A stretch of 64,000 nt of DNA. Origin: an uncultured Bacilli bacterium. Lineage in GTDB: Bacteria > Bacillota_I > Bacilli_A > RF39 > UBA660. A program made the position numbers and the translations under genes. The notes below the pieces were generated by a model, which made no database searches, was not told where the DNA came from, and saw nothing but the letters and a program-made list of their open reading frames with translations. Shown piece after piece: positions 56,949 through 64,000 of the stretch (position 1 is the first letter of the stretch; each line of letters starts with the position of its first letter). The DNA is taken from contig CAKOLL010000002.1 in NCBI GenBank assembly GCA_934096295.1, positions 124,001-188,000 on the forward strand. The letters are read 5' to 3'.

Positions 56949-57938
56949 ATGATTAACATAAAAGAAATGCCTTCGAGAGATTCAATTATAAAAAATATTT
57001 TGACATCTACGGATGCTGGCCTTAATTATTTAGCAATGATAGTTTGTAAGGTTTTAGGGTTTTCATATGAAGATTTTACTTTTTCTTTGATTCATCCTGA
57101 TGTAAGTGTTAATGAAAACGTTGTTAATAGTGAACTAGATTTAGCAATACAAAATAATGATGTAATAGTTAACATTGAAATAAATAGTTCAAAGGGAAGT
57201 AGAATAGAAAGAAAAAATAATAATTATATCTGTCAATTAATATTAAGGCAAACAAAAACATCTTCAGACTATACAAGTAAGTATAAGAAAGTTTACCAAA
57301 TAAACTTAAATACTTATGGTGTAACCAAAGATAAGAGATTCGTAGTAATAAGTAAGATATTAGATGTAGAAAATCATGAAGAAATACATCCAATGTTTGA
57401 AATATACGATATAAATCTTGCAAAAATCTTAGATAAAGATTATACTATAGTTAAAGAAGACAAAGAGTCTTTAGAAAAATTACTTTATTTACTTATATGT
57501 AATGATAAAGAAAAGATGAATAAAGTATATGATGGAGATGATTTTATGGCTAAGATAATTCGAGAAGTAAATGCACAGACAGATGAATTTGATAAATTGC
57601 TTTTTTATAACAAAGAAATATTGGATGATAAATACGCAATAGAAGAAGCAAAAGAAGAAGCAAGAAAAGAAGCATTGATTGAAGGCCGCGAGCTTGGATT
57701 AAATGAAGGCCGCGAGCTTGGATTAAATGAAGGCCGCGAGCTTGGATTAAATGAAGGCCGTGAGCTTGGATTAAATGAAGGCCGTGAGCTAGGTTTAAAT
57801 GAAGGGCGTAACGAAAGTATCAAAGAAACCGTGATTGCGATGTTAAAGAAAAAATATCCTATCGAAGATATAAGTGATATCACTAAGTTATCTATCGAAG
57901 AAATAGAAAAAATAAAGAATAGCAATATGCTATCCTAA
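56949..57938 (+). CDS. PD-(D/E)XK nuclease family protein with in-gene octapeptide repeats
   Basis: 329 residues; ATG after AAAGGAGG. 'SELDLAIQNNDVIVNIEINSS' is the D...E-x-N nuclease core, with 'DAGLNYLAMIVCKVLGF' at the N-terminus; Rpn/'PD-(D/E)XK transposase' group. At about 245-288 the octapeptide EGRELGLN occurs five times plus a partial copy, coded by a 24-base DNA repeat. The C-terminus 'IEDISDITKLSIEEIEKIKN' looks like the end of the 46221 product. The repeat could change copy number without shifting the frame. It overlaps the minus-strand ZIP gene by nine bases, tail to tail. Confidence 0.8.
   Translation: MINIKEMPSRDSIIKNILTSTDAGLNYLAMIVCKVLGFSYEDFTFSLIHPDVSVNENVVNSELDLAIQNNDVIVNIEINSSKGSRIERKNNNYICQLILRQTKTSSDYTSKYKKVYQINLNTYGVTKDKRFVVISKILDVENHEEIHPMFEIYDINLAKILDKDYTIVKEDKESLEKLLYLLICNDKEKMNKVYDGDDFMAKIIREVNAQTDEFDKLLFYNKEILDDKYAIEEAKEEARKEALIEGRELGLNEGRELGLNEGRELGLNEGRELGLNEGRELGLNEGRNESIKETVIAMLKKKYPIEDISDITKLSIEEIEKIKNSNMLS
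57681..57812 (+). repeat. 24-base minisatellite inside the Rpn-like gene
   Basis: Five full units of 24 bases (57681-57800) and a 12-base partial unit. Units 1-3 are identical (GAAGGCCGCGAGCTTGGATT and four more bases); units 4 and 5 have one and a few changes. Each unit is three-frame-neutral and encodes eight residues. It is G/C-richer than its surroundings. Confidence 0.92.
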
Positions 57939-58724
57939 TGCAACATCGAAAATCATCATAATAAGAAATCCAAAAATTGTGAATAAGGCCATTAGGTCTT
58001 TTTTCTTATTGGTTTGACTTTCTGGTATTAATTCTTGAACTACAACATAAATCATGGCACCACCAGCAAAGGCAAGTAATATAGGCAATAATATTTTTAT
58101 TTTTATTACTAAAATGGCCCCAATTACTGCTGATATTGGTTCAACGATTCCACTTAGAACTCCAAATAAAAATGCTTTTGATCTTTTCATTCCTTCACGT
58201 CTTAGAGGCAATGAAACGGCTGAACCTTCTGGAAAATTTTGAATTCCTATCCCAATTGCTAACATAACTGCAGACGTAAGTGTAGCACCATCTAAATTAT
58301 AGAAAACCGAACCAAATGCAACTCCGATTGCCATTCCTTCTGGTATGTTATGAAGCGTAATGGAAAAAATTAACATTAAGCTTCTTTTTATACTATTGGA
58401 ATTACTTTTTTTCTTTGTTAATTTAGCAAATATTTTATCTCCGGTGTATAATAATAATCCTCCGGATAAAACTCCAAGTGATACAATTAACCATGGAGTT
58501 AGTTCTAAATTTTCAGCCATTTCTAAGGCTGGAGATAATAGACTCCAGAATGTTGCAGCAAGCATTACACCTGCTGATAAACCTAACATTGCATCCATAG
58601 TTGTTTTGTTCATTTTTTTAAATATAAAAACAACTGAGGCTCCTAAAGATGTTATTGCCCATGTGAATAGTGTTGCAATTAATGCTTGCACTGGATAGGC
58701 TAAATTTAAATACCAATTAATCAT
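57930..58724 (-). CDS. ZIP family metal transporter
   Basis: 264 residues on the minus strand, with seven or eight membrane segments. 'SITLHNIPEGMAIGVAFG' and 'GIGIQNFPEGSAVSLPLR' are the two metal-site helices (HNxPEG and QNxPEG), and 'VEPISAVIGAILV' is also conserved. ZupT/GufA-like; it should import Zn2+ or related divalent ions. It is transcribed alone, divergent from lon, which has its own promoter. Confidence 0.9.
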   Translation of the reverse strand: MINWYLNLAYPVQALIATLFTWAITSLGASVVFIFKKMNKTTMDAMLGLSAGVMLAATFWSLLSPALEMAENLELTPWLIVSLGVLSGGLLLYTGDKIFAKLTKKKSNSNSIKRSLMLIFSITLHNIPEGMAIGVAFGSVFYNLDGATLTSAVMLAIGIGIQNFPEGSAVSLPLRREGMKRSKAFLFGVLSGIVEPISAVIGAILVIKIKILLPILLAFAGGAMIYVVVQELIPESQTNKKKDLMALFTIFGFLIMMIFDVALG

Positions 58725-58783
58725 AATCGCTCCTTTTTATATCTAGTGTATTGTATGAATAAAAATTTTTGGTGTGATTTTAC

Positions 58784-58812
58784 TTTACAAATTTGTCTAC
58801 AAACGTTATAAT
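58784..58812 (+). promoter_or_regulatory. Promoter of lon
   Basis: TTTACA (58784-58789), 17-base spacer, TATAAT (58807-58812), about 30 bases before the start. No CtsR- or CIRCE-like heat-shock operator was recognised. Confidence 0.75.
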
Positions 58813-58841
58813 ATTTTTTGAATTTAGGAGGTGCTTTTTTA

Positions 58842-61106
58842 ATGTTTAATATACCTGTCATTTTACTTAAAAATTTGGTTATACTTCCTAATCAAGAGAT
58901 TAAATTAGAGTTAAATAATGTAATAAGTGGAAAAGCTATAAATGAAGCTAGTAATAACTTTAAAGGGGAAATTCTTGTTATTGCTCCGATAGATGCTTTA
59001 GAAGAAGAACCTAGTGTTGATGATTTACCTAAAGTTGGAGTTATTGCTAAAATAAAAAATAAAATAGATAATGATGGGGTTGTTGAAGTTAAATTAAGAG
59101 GTCTTAGAAGAGTAGCAGTTAATAAATATTATCAAGAAAAAAATAATGATGTTTTATTTAGTGAGGTTATGTATATTGATTTGCCTGCTTTAGTTTCAGA
59201 AGAAGAAACTGCTATTTTAAAAAAGCTAGTTGAGGTATTAAAAAAATATATTGATTTATCTAAGAATGTTTCAAATGATATATTAAATTTTGTTAGTAAT
59301 AATAAAGATTTAAATAAAATAACAGATGCCATTACATCTTTTTTACCATTTAATATTTCTAAAAAGTTAGAATATATGCAAGAAATTAATCCTATTAAAA
59401 GAGCTAAATCTTTAATTAAAGATATGAATGAGGAAATAAAAGGCGTTTTAATAGATAATGAACTTGAAGATATGGTTGATGAATCACTTCAAAAAGATCA
59501 AAGAGAATTCATTTTGAAAGAAAAAATGAAAGTTTTAAAACGAGAACTTGGAGAAGATTCTTGGAAAAATGAAGAAGTTATTAATTTTAAAAACCAACTT
59601 GATAAATTAAAGATAGATAAAAAAATAAAAATGCATATTTCTCATGAGATAAATAAATATGAAATAATGAATGAAGCTTCTCCGGAAGTAAGTGTTATGC
59701 ATAATTATTTGGATTGGATTATTAATCTTCCTTGGAATAAATCAAAAAAAGAAAATAGTAATTTTGATAATGTTTATAAAGTGCTTAATAAGTCTCATTT
59801 TGGGATGGATAAAATTAAAACAAGAATTAGTGAATATGTGGCAATTAAAAACTTAAATAGAAATATTAAAAGTCCAGTTATTTGTTTAGTTGGACCTCCA
59901 GGGGTTGGAAAAACTACGATTGCTATGTCGATTGCTAAAGCTTTAAATAGAGATTTTTATAAAATAAGTGTTGGGGGATTAAATGATGCAACAGAATTGG
60001 TCGGAACAAGAAGGACATATTTAGCATCAGCTCCCGGTAAAATTATTCAAGGGTTGTATAAGTGTGGTAGTAATAATCCCTTAATTTTAATTGATGAAGT
60101 TGATAAAATGGTTAAAGATTATAAAGGAGATCCAGCTGCTACATTACTTGAAATTCTTGATTTTAACCAAAATCAAATGTTTATTGATAATTATATTGAA
60201 GAACCTTTTGATTTGAGTGGTGTTTTATTTATTTTAACTGCCAATAATGTTTTGGATATACCTAAAACCATATTGGATAGAGTTGAGTTAATAGAACTTA
60301 ACAGTTATACAGTATTTGAAAAGAAAGACATAGCTAAAGAGTATATGTTACCTAATATTTTATATGAAAATATGGTTTATGATAGTAAAATAAAGTTTAG
60401 TGATGAATTGCTTTATTTTATAATAAATAATTATACTTTAGAATCTGGAGTTAGAGATTTAGAAAGAGTACTTTCTTCTTTAGCTAGAAAAATTACAATA
60501 AATAATGTTAAAGTTTTAAATGAAGAAAGAGTTGTTAAATTACTTGGACAACCTAAATATAATAATGATTTTAATATAGAAGATGAGACTGGTGTTGTTA
60601 ATACTTTAGCTGTTAGTAGTATTGGGGGTATTGTTTCCAAACTAGAGACTTTAGTATGTAAAGGAAATGGTAATTTAGTAGTTACAGGTAATGCTGGAGA
60701 TTTATTAAAAGAAAGTATTAATGTTGTTTTAACAATGCTTAAAAGTAAATATAAGTATAGTTTTCATAATGAAGATATTCATGTGCACTTTTTAGATGCC
60801 TCTTCTAAAAAAGATGGACCATCTGGAGGTCTTGCTCTAGGGGTTGCTCTTTGTAGCTTGAAAGAAAATAAAAAGATTCCTAGTAATATTGCTTTTACAG
60901 GAGAAATTTCTTTAAATGGGTATGTTTTAAAAATTGGAGGTATCAAGGAAAAACTAATTGCTGCATATAATAAAAATATCAAAGTAGTGTATATGCCTAA
61001 GGATAATATTGAAGATTTAGAAAGTGTACCAAAAGTTATATTAGATAATATGGAGGTTATTCCTGTTAGTAATTTTAATGAGGTATATACAAAATTGTTT
61101 AAATAA
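58842..61106 (+). CDS. lon: ATP-dependent protease Lon
   Basis: The start is ATG 58842, behind TTAGGAGGTG. 754 residues. N-terminal substrate domain ('FNIPVILLKNLVILPNQEI', 'VEVKLRGLRRVAV'), AAA+ part with Walker A 'CLVGPPGVGKTTIAMSIAKAL', 'GTRRTYLASAPGKIIQGL' and Walker B 'PLILIDEVDKM', and a protease domain with Ser in 'KDGPSGGLALGVALCSL' and Lys in 'GYVLKIGGIKEKLIAA'. It degrades misfolded and regulatory proteins in the cytoplasm. Confidence 0.95.
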   Translation: MFNIPVILLKNLVILPNQEIKLELNNVISGKAINEASNNFKGEILVIAPIDALEEEPSVDDLPKVGVIAKIKNKIDNDGVVEVKLRGLRRVAVNKYYQEKNNDVLFSEVMYIDLPALVSEEETAILKKLVEVLKKYIDLSKNVSNDILNFVSNNKDLNKITDAITSFLPFNISKKLEYMQEINPIKRAKSLIKDMNEEIKGVLIDNELEDMVDESLQKDQREFILKEKMKVLKRELGEDSWKNEEVINFKNQLDKLKIDKKIKMHISHEINKYEIMNEASPEVSVMHNYLDWIINLPWNKSKKENSNFDNVYKVLNKSHFGMDKIKTRISEYVAIKNLNRNIKSPVICLVGPPGVGKTTIAMSIAKALNRDFYKISVGGLNDATELVGTRRTYLASAPGKIIQGLYKCGSNNPLILIDEVDKMVKDYKGDPAATLLEILDFNQNQMFIDNYIEEPFDLSGVLFILTANNVLDIPKTILDRVELIELNSYTVFEKKDIAKEYMLPNILYENMVYDSKIKFSDELLYFIINNYTLESGVRDLERVLSSLARKITINNVKVLNEERVVKLLGQPKYNNDFNIEDETGVVNTLAVSSIGGIVSKLETLVCKGNGNLVVTGNAGDLLKESINVVLTMLKSKYKYSFHNEDIHVHFLDASSKKDGPSGGLALGVALCSLKENKKIPSNIAFTGEISLNGYVLKIGGIKEKLIAAYNKNIKVVYMPKDNIEDLESVPKVILDNMEVIPVSNFNEVYTKLFK

Positions 61107-61139
61107 GATATAATTAAAAAATGAAAGGGTAGTGAAAAA

Positions 61140-62510
61140 ATGAATACATTAGATATTTATAAAAATATTAAGTATCTATCTCTTTTTAATGAGGTAAATA
61201 GAAATATTAATAAGATTACTATTGATACAAGAAAAGTTGTTGATGGTGATTGTTATATAGGAATTAAAGGGGATAAAAATGATGGTAATTTATTTTATAT
61301 GGATGCTTTTAATAAAGGGGCTAGTTTAGTTATATTAGAGCATTTTGATATAAATGATGAAGTAATGGATTATCTTGTTAAAAATAATAAAAGTATCTTA
61401 GTTGTAGAAGATACTAAAAAAGCATTAGGAGACTTAGCTAAATATAAAAGAAGTTTGTTTTTTAGTCCAGTAGTTGCTGTTACGGGGAGTGCGGGAAAAA
61501 CTAGTACAAAAGATATGATATATAGTGTTTTAAAAGAAAAATATAATGCTCATAAAACTATTGGAAATCAAAATAATCATATTGGGTTACCTTTAACAAT
61601 ATTATCACTAGAAGAAGATAATGAGGTATTAGTTTTAGAAATGGGAATGAATCATTTAGGTGAAATTTCTTATCTTACAAATATTGCTAAACCTGATGTT
61701 GCTGTTATTACTAATGTTGGTACAGCACATATTGGTAATCTTGGAAGTCGTGAAAATATTTTGAAGGCTAAACTTGAAATACTTGAAGGATTAAATCCAA
61801 ATGGTGTTATTATTATTAATAATGATAATGATTTATTGCATGAATGGTATCTAAATAATAAGGGTAATTACAATATAATTACAATTGGTATTAATAATAA
61901 TTCTTTATATATGGCAAATATTATAGAAAGAAATGAATGGTGGTCTACTTTTTCTTGTGATAATGAAATATATAAAGTACCTGTTGGTGGTGAACATTTC
62001 ATTTATAATGCTTTGGCTGCAATAGCTGTTGGTAAGTATTTTAATGAAGGCGTAGATATAATTAAACATGGTATATTGAATTTTGAGTTAAGTAGTAATA
62101 GAATGAGTATTATAAATAGTGGAAATATTACAATAATAGATGACTCATATAATGCAAATTTTGATTCAATGAGTTATGCAATTAAATATATAGGTTCTTT
62201 AACTGGTAGAAATATTGCTGTTTTAGGTACTATGAGAGAACTTGGGGATTATACAGAAGATTTACATAAAAAAATTGGTAATTTAGTAGAAAAAGAAAAA
62301 ATAGATATTTTAATTACAGTTGGAGAAGATTCAGATTTTATTAATGAAGGAGCAATAGATGCTGGATTTAATAAAGATAATAGTTATCATTTTACAAATA
62401 ATTTAGATGCTATTAATTTTATTAATTCAATAAAGTCTGATAATGATAATATTTTAGTCAAGGCAAGTAATTCATTAAACTTTAAAGAAATAGTAGAAAA
62501 AATAAAATAA
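61140..62510 (+). CDS. murF: UDP-MurNAc-tripeptide--D-alanyl-D-alanine ligase MurF
   Basis: 456 residues. 'TIDTRKVVDGDCYIGIKGDKNDG' at the N-terminus, P-loop 'AVTGSAGKTSTKDMI', 'LGMNHLGEISYLT' and 'TNVGTAHIGNLGSRENI', 'IDDSYNANFDSM' and 'VLGTMRELGDYTEDLHKKIG'. It adds D-Ala-D-Ala to the peptidoglycan precursor, so the cell has a wall. It follows lon by about 30 bases and ends in a terminator; ddl and mraY are not adjacent. Confidence 0.93.
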   Translation: MNTLDIYKNIKYLSLFNEVNRNINKITIDTRKVVDGDCYIGIKGDKNDGNLFYMDAFNKGASLVILEHFDINDEVMDYLVKNNKSILVVEDTKKALGDLAKYKRSLFFSPVVAVTGSAGKTSTKDMIYSVLKEKYNAHKTIGNQNNHIGLPLTILSLEEDNEVLVLEMGMNHLGEISYLTNIAKPDVAVITNVGTAHIGNLGSRENILKAKLEILEGLNPNGVIIINNDNDLLHEWYLNNKGNYNIITIGINNNSLYMANIIERNEWWSTFSCDNEIYKVPVGGEHFIYNALAAIAVGKYFNEGVDIIKHGILNFELSSNRMSIINSGNITIIDDSYNANFDSMSYAIKYIGSLTGRNIAVLGTMRELGDYTEDLHKKIGNLVEKEKIDILITVGEDSDFINEGAIDAGFNKDNSYHFTNNLDAINFINSIKSDNDNILVKASNSLNFKEIVEKIK

Positions 62511-62511
62511 T

Positions 62512-62533
62512 GCGTTAACACAACGCTTTTTTT
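62512..62533 (+). terminator. Terminator of murF
   Basis: GCGTT (62512-62516), loop AACAC, AACGC (62522-62526), then seven T. Confidence 0.75.
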
Positions 62534-62588
62534 ATTGCATTTTTTTGGTATCATATTTTATATGAAATATAAAGAGGTGTGATATTTA

Positions 62589-63773
62589 ATGAAGAAAAAA
62601 TATTTAGCGATGGTAATAATTGGTTTGTTTTTACTGACTTGTTCTTTAATTATTACACAAAGTGGTTTTGAAAAGGAGAATAATAAGGAAAATACAATAT
62701 TAGAAGGTAGAATGTTAAGTTTAATGATTGAACAAACAGCTGGAGCTGGAGATTATAAGCCTGTAACTCAAAGTAATTGGCCAACAGATGGATATAAGTA
62801 TAATGCAGAGTTATCTGGTTGTGAAAATGATGGAAAATTAATGTGAGATGATGAAGAAAAAAAGGTTATTTTACAAGGAAATGTATCTGATAAATGTTAT
62901 GTTTATTTTGATATTTATGAAGAGAAGGTTCTTCTTTCAGATTATGTAATATCACAATATACAGGAACACAAGGGGAAAATGGAATTTATTATCACAATG
63001 CCGGTTTAACTAATGGAGCAAAGGATGATTCATATCGTTATGCTGGAGCTAATCCAAATAATTATGTGTGTTTTGGTAGCAATGATAGTACATGTCCGAA
63101 TGATAATTTGTATAGAATTGTGAGTGTGAAGGATGGAAAAGTTAAGTTAATAAAATCAGATTATGCAAATAGTAATTTATTGGGTACTGATGGAGATTAC
63201 GCTAATTCAGGAAACTTATATTCTTGGAATAAATACCCAGTAAATACATGGAGTGCTTGTTCGTTAAATAAAACAAATTTAAATATAAATTATATTAATA
63301 ATATAGGTAGTGATTGGGCAAATAAAATAGCCGTTACAACATGGAAAGTTGGAGGAAATACTTGGGATAATATTTATTCTGTAACACCTTCGGTAGTATA
63401 TCAAAATGAGATAACAAATCCAGATTCAACAGGTAGTACAGATAATGCTACAGAATATAGTGCAAAAATAGGTTTAATGTATATAAGTGATTATGGGTTT
63501 GCAGCAAGTCCAAGTGCATGGACACTGGCTATGAGTGCCTATAGTAATTCAACAGCTACAAGTAGTAATTGGTTATATAAAAATACGGCAGAATGGCCTA
63601 TTTCTCGTACTTCAGATTTTACACGTGGTTCTTTCTTGATTCTTGCGGATGGTAGTGTTGGTGGTTATGGTACAAATAGTGCTTTTGCAATTCGCCCTGT
63701 TTTTAATTTTGAAGATTCTGTGGTATATAAATCAGGTTCTGGGACAAGTAGTGATCCAATTAGAATAAATTAA
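62589..63773 (+). pseudogene. Secreted protein, member 3 of the family, interrupted by TGA at a conserved Trp
   Basis: The frame runs from ATG 62589 to TAA 63773 with one internal stop, TGA at 62844-62846 (codon 86). The next residues (DDEEKKVILQG, then DKCYVYFD) continue the match to member 1, which has 'SWDNDKNAVIFQG' and TGG at this place. N-terminal signal/anchor (about 5-23), 'NWPTDGYKYNAELSGCEN' module, then the shared module ('YRYAG', 'CPNDNLYRIVSVK', 'LNKTNLNINYINNIG', 'WKVGGNT', 'AKIGLMYISDYGFAAS', 'EWPISRTSD', 'IRPVFNFEDSVVYKSGSGTSSDPI'). TGA is a normal stop elsewhere here, so this is a nonsense mutation, an assembly error, or read-through. The variable-type stretch is A-poor (8/60 at 63601-63660). 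Confidence 0.75.
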
Positions 63774-63791
63774 GAAAATGCTTAAACTTTT

Positions 63792-63813
63792 AGAGACAAT
63801 GGTCTCTTTTTTC
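63792..63813 (+). terminator. Terminator after secreted protein 3
   Basis: AGAGAC (63792-63797), loop AATG, GTCTCT (63802-63807) and further T. Confidence 0.8.
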
Positions 63814-63861
63814 TTTAATTAAATTATGGTTTGTGATAAAATATTAAGTAGGGAGTAAATT

Positions 63862-64000
63862 ATGCATGTACCATTAAAAGTAGTAACTGATTATACATTA
63901 TTAAAAAGCTTAATTAAGATACCAGACTTAATTAATTTTTTGCTTGATAAAAATATTACTGCTTGTGGAATCTGTGATGAAAACTTATATGGAGTATTGG
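63862..64000 (+). CDS. dnaE: DNA polymerase III alpha subunit, N-terminal fragment (3' end outside window)
   Basis: ATG 63862 with AGGGAG six bases upstream; the frame is open to the window end (46 codons). The sequence 'VVTDYTLLKSLIKIPDLINFLLDKNITACGICDENLYGVL' matches the opening of the PHP domain of DnaE-type polymerases, where the family reads H-x-H-S-x-Y-S-L-L and A-x-T-D. Here the metal-binding residues are partly replaced ('HVPLKVVTDYTLL', 'CGICDEN'), so the PHP site may be inactive. The assignment rests on 46 residues. Confidence 0.65.
   Translation, partial: MHVPLKVVTDYTLLKSLIKIPDLINFLLDKNITACGICDENLYGVL

Noticed and set aside
57605..57925. Minus-strand frame rich in 'PSFNPSSR' repeats
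   Set aside because: It is the mirror reading of the 24-base repeat in the Rpn-like gene, whose + strand frame is well supported.
46221..57938. Active insertion sequences, because two genes belong to a 'PD-(D/E)XK transposase' group
   Set aside because: No terminal inverted repeats or target duplications were seen around either gene; the family label does not prove mobility.
62589..63773. Genetic code 4 (TGA = Trp) for the whole genome
   Set aside because: TGA closes many tightly packed genes here, often in ATGA overlaps (1182, 5347, 10315, 11790, 44821), and long conserved genes (mutS, lon, ppdK) have no internal TGA and use TGG for Trp. One TGA in one gene does not support recoding.

Overview
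This is one 64 kb stretch of a low-GC bacterial chromosome (roughly 28-30% GC by eye). Shine-Dalgarno sites are A/G rich, TTG and GTG starts are common, and genes are tightly packed, mostly on the + strand. RuvAB, Obg, MutS, Lon, MurF, pyruvate phosphate dikinase, a SpoIVB-type S55 protease, type IV pilus parts, a thioester/Cna-B adhesin and many small accessory enzymes point to a Gram-positive Bacillota, probably a host-associated Bacilli or Erysipelotrichia-like lineage close to the Mollicutes. TGA is used as a stop throughout, so the standard bacterial code applies. No rRNA, tRNA, CRISPR, integrase or insertion sequence was recognised.

Layout. 1-453: end of a UvrD/HelD-type helicase. 511-8467: an all-plus accessory island of small enzymes (four S51 peptidase-like proteins counting one in the next block, a Nudix hydrolase, a CYTH protein, a phosphoglycerate-mutase-like protein, several GNAT acetyltransferases, HAD, GNAT-transglutaminase). 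An ASCH-deaminase fusion in it sits behind a promoter, a 20-codon leader peptide and a terminator/antiterminator pair. 8655-18689: a probable operon, also behind a leader peptide and terminator. It encodes a shortened RelA/SpoT-like protein, a nucleotidyltransferase-aldo/keto reductase fusion, a radical SAM enzyme, a DegT-like PLP enzyme, an S51 peptidase, a class I lysyl-tRNA synthetase fused to a metallophosphoesterase, and a separate class I lysyl-tRNA synthetase with its own promoter. I regard this as the best candidate for an undescribed system: possibly aminoacyl/nucleotide small-molecule synthesis with immunity, or a translation-stress pathway.

18710-29740: XRE regulator, acyl-CoA synthetase-like enzyme, hybrid histidine kinase with an HPt-receiver partner, RHH regulator, a first large secreted protein, SpoIVB-like protease, and an alpha/beta hydrolase / acyltransferase / zinc-ribbon membrane protein trio. 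29743-31572: a 4 x 34 bp repeat array, then a second secreted protein. Its C-terminal end is abruptly GC-rich, A-poor and rich in NNC codons, as in the variable region of a diversity-generating retroelement (DGR) target. A third family member at 62589-63773 is interrupted by one TGA at a conserved Trp. No reverse transcriptase or template repeat is in the window.

31607-45852: housekeeping genes (SDR, methionine gamma-lyase-like, obg, ruvA, prepilin, broken peptide-deformylase-like gene, pilB on the minus strand), then a 600-base structured non-coding region, then a run from a HAD nucleotidase through ruvB, folD, glyA, thyA, dihydrofolate reductase, tmk and queA, which covers one-carbon units, dTMP synthesis and kinase steps. 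45920-64000: a second 34 bp repeat array, two PD-(D/E)XK (Rpn-like) proteins, one with a 24 bp in-gene repeat, ppdK, the thioester adhesin, mutS, an ABC exporter, a ZIP transporter, lon, murF, the broken secreted-protein gene and the start of dnaE.

Functions are assigned from motifs and family memory only; no database search was run.
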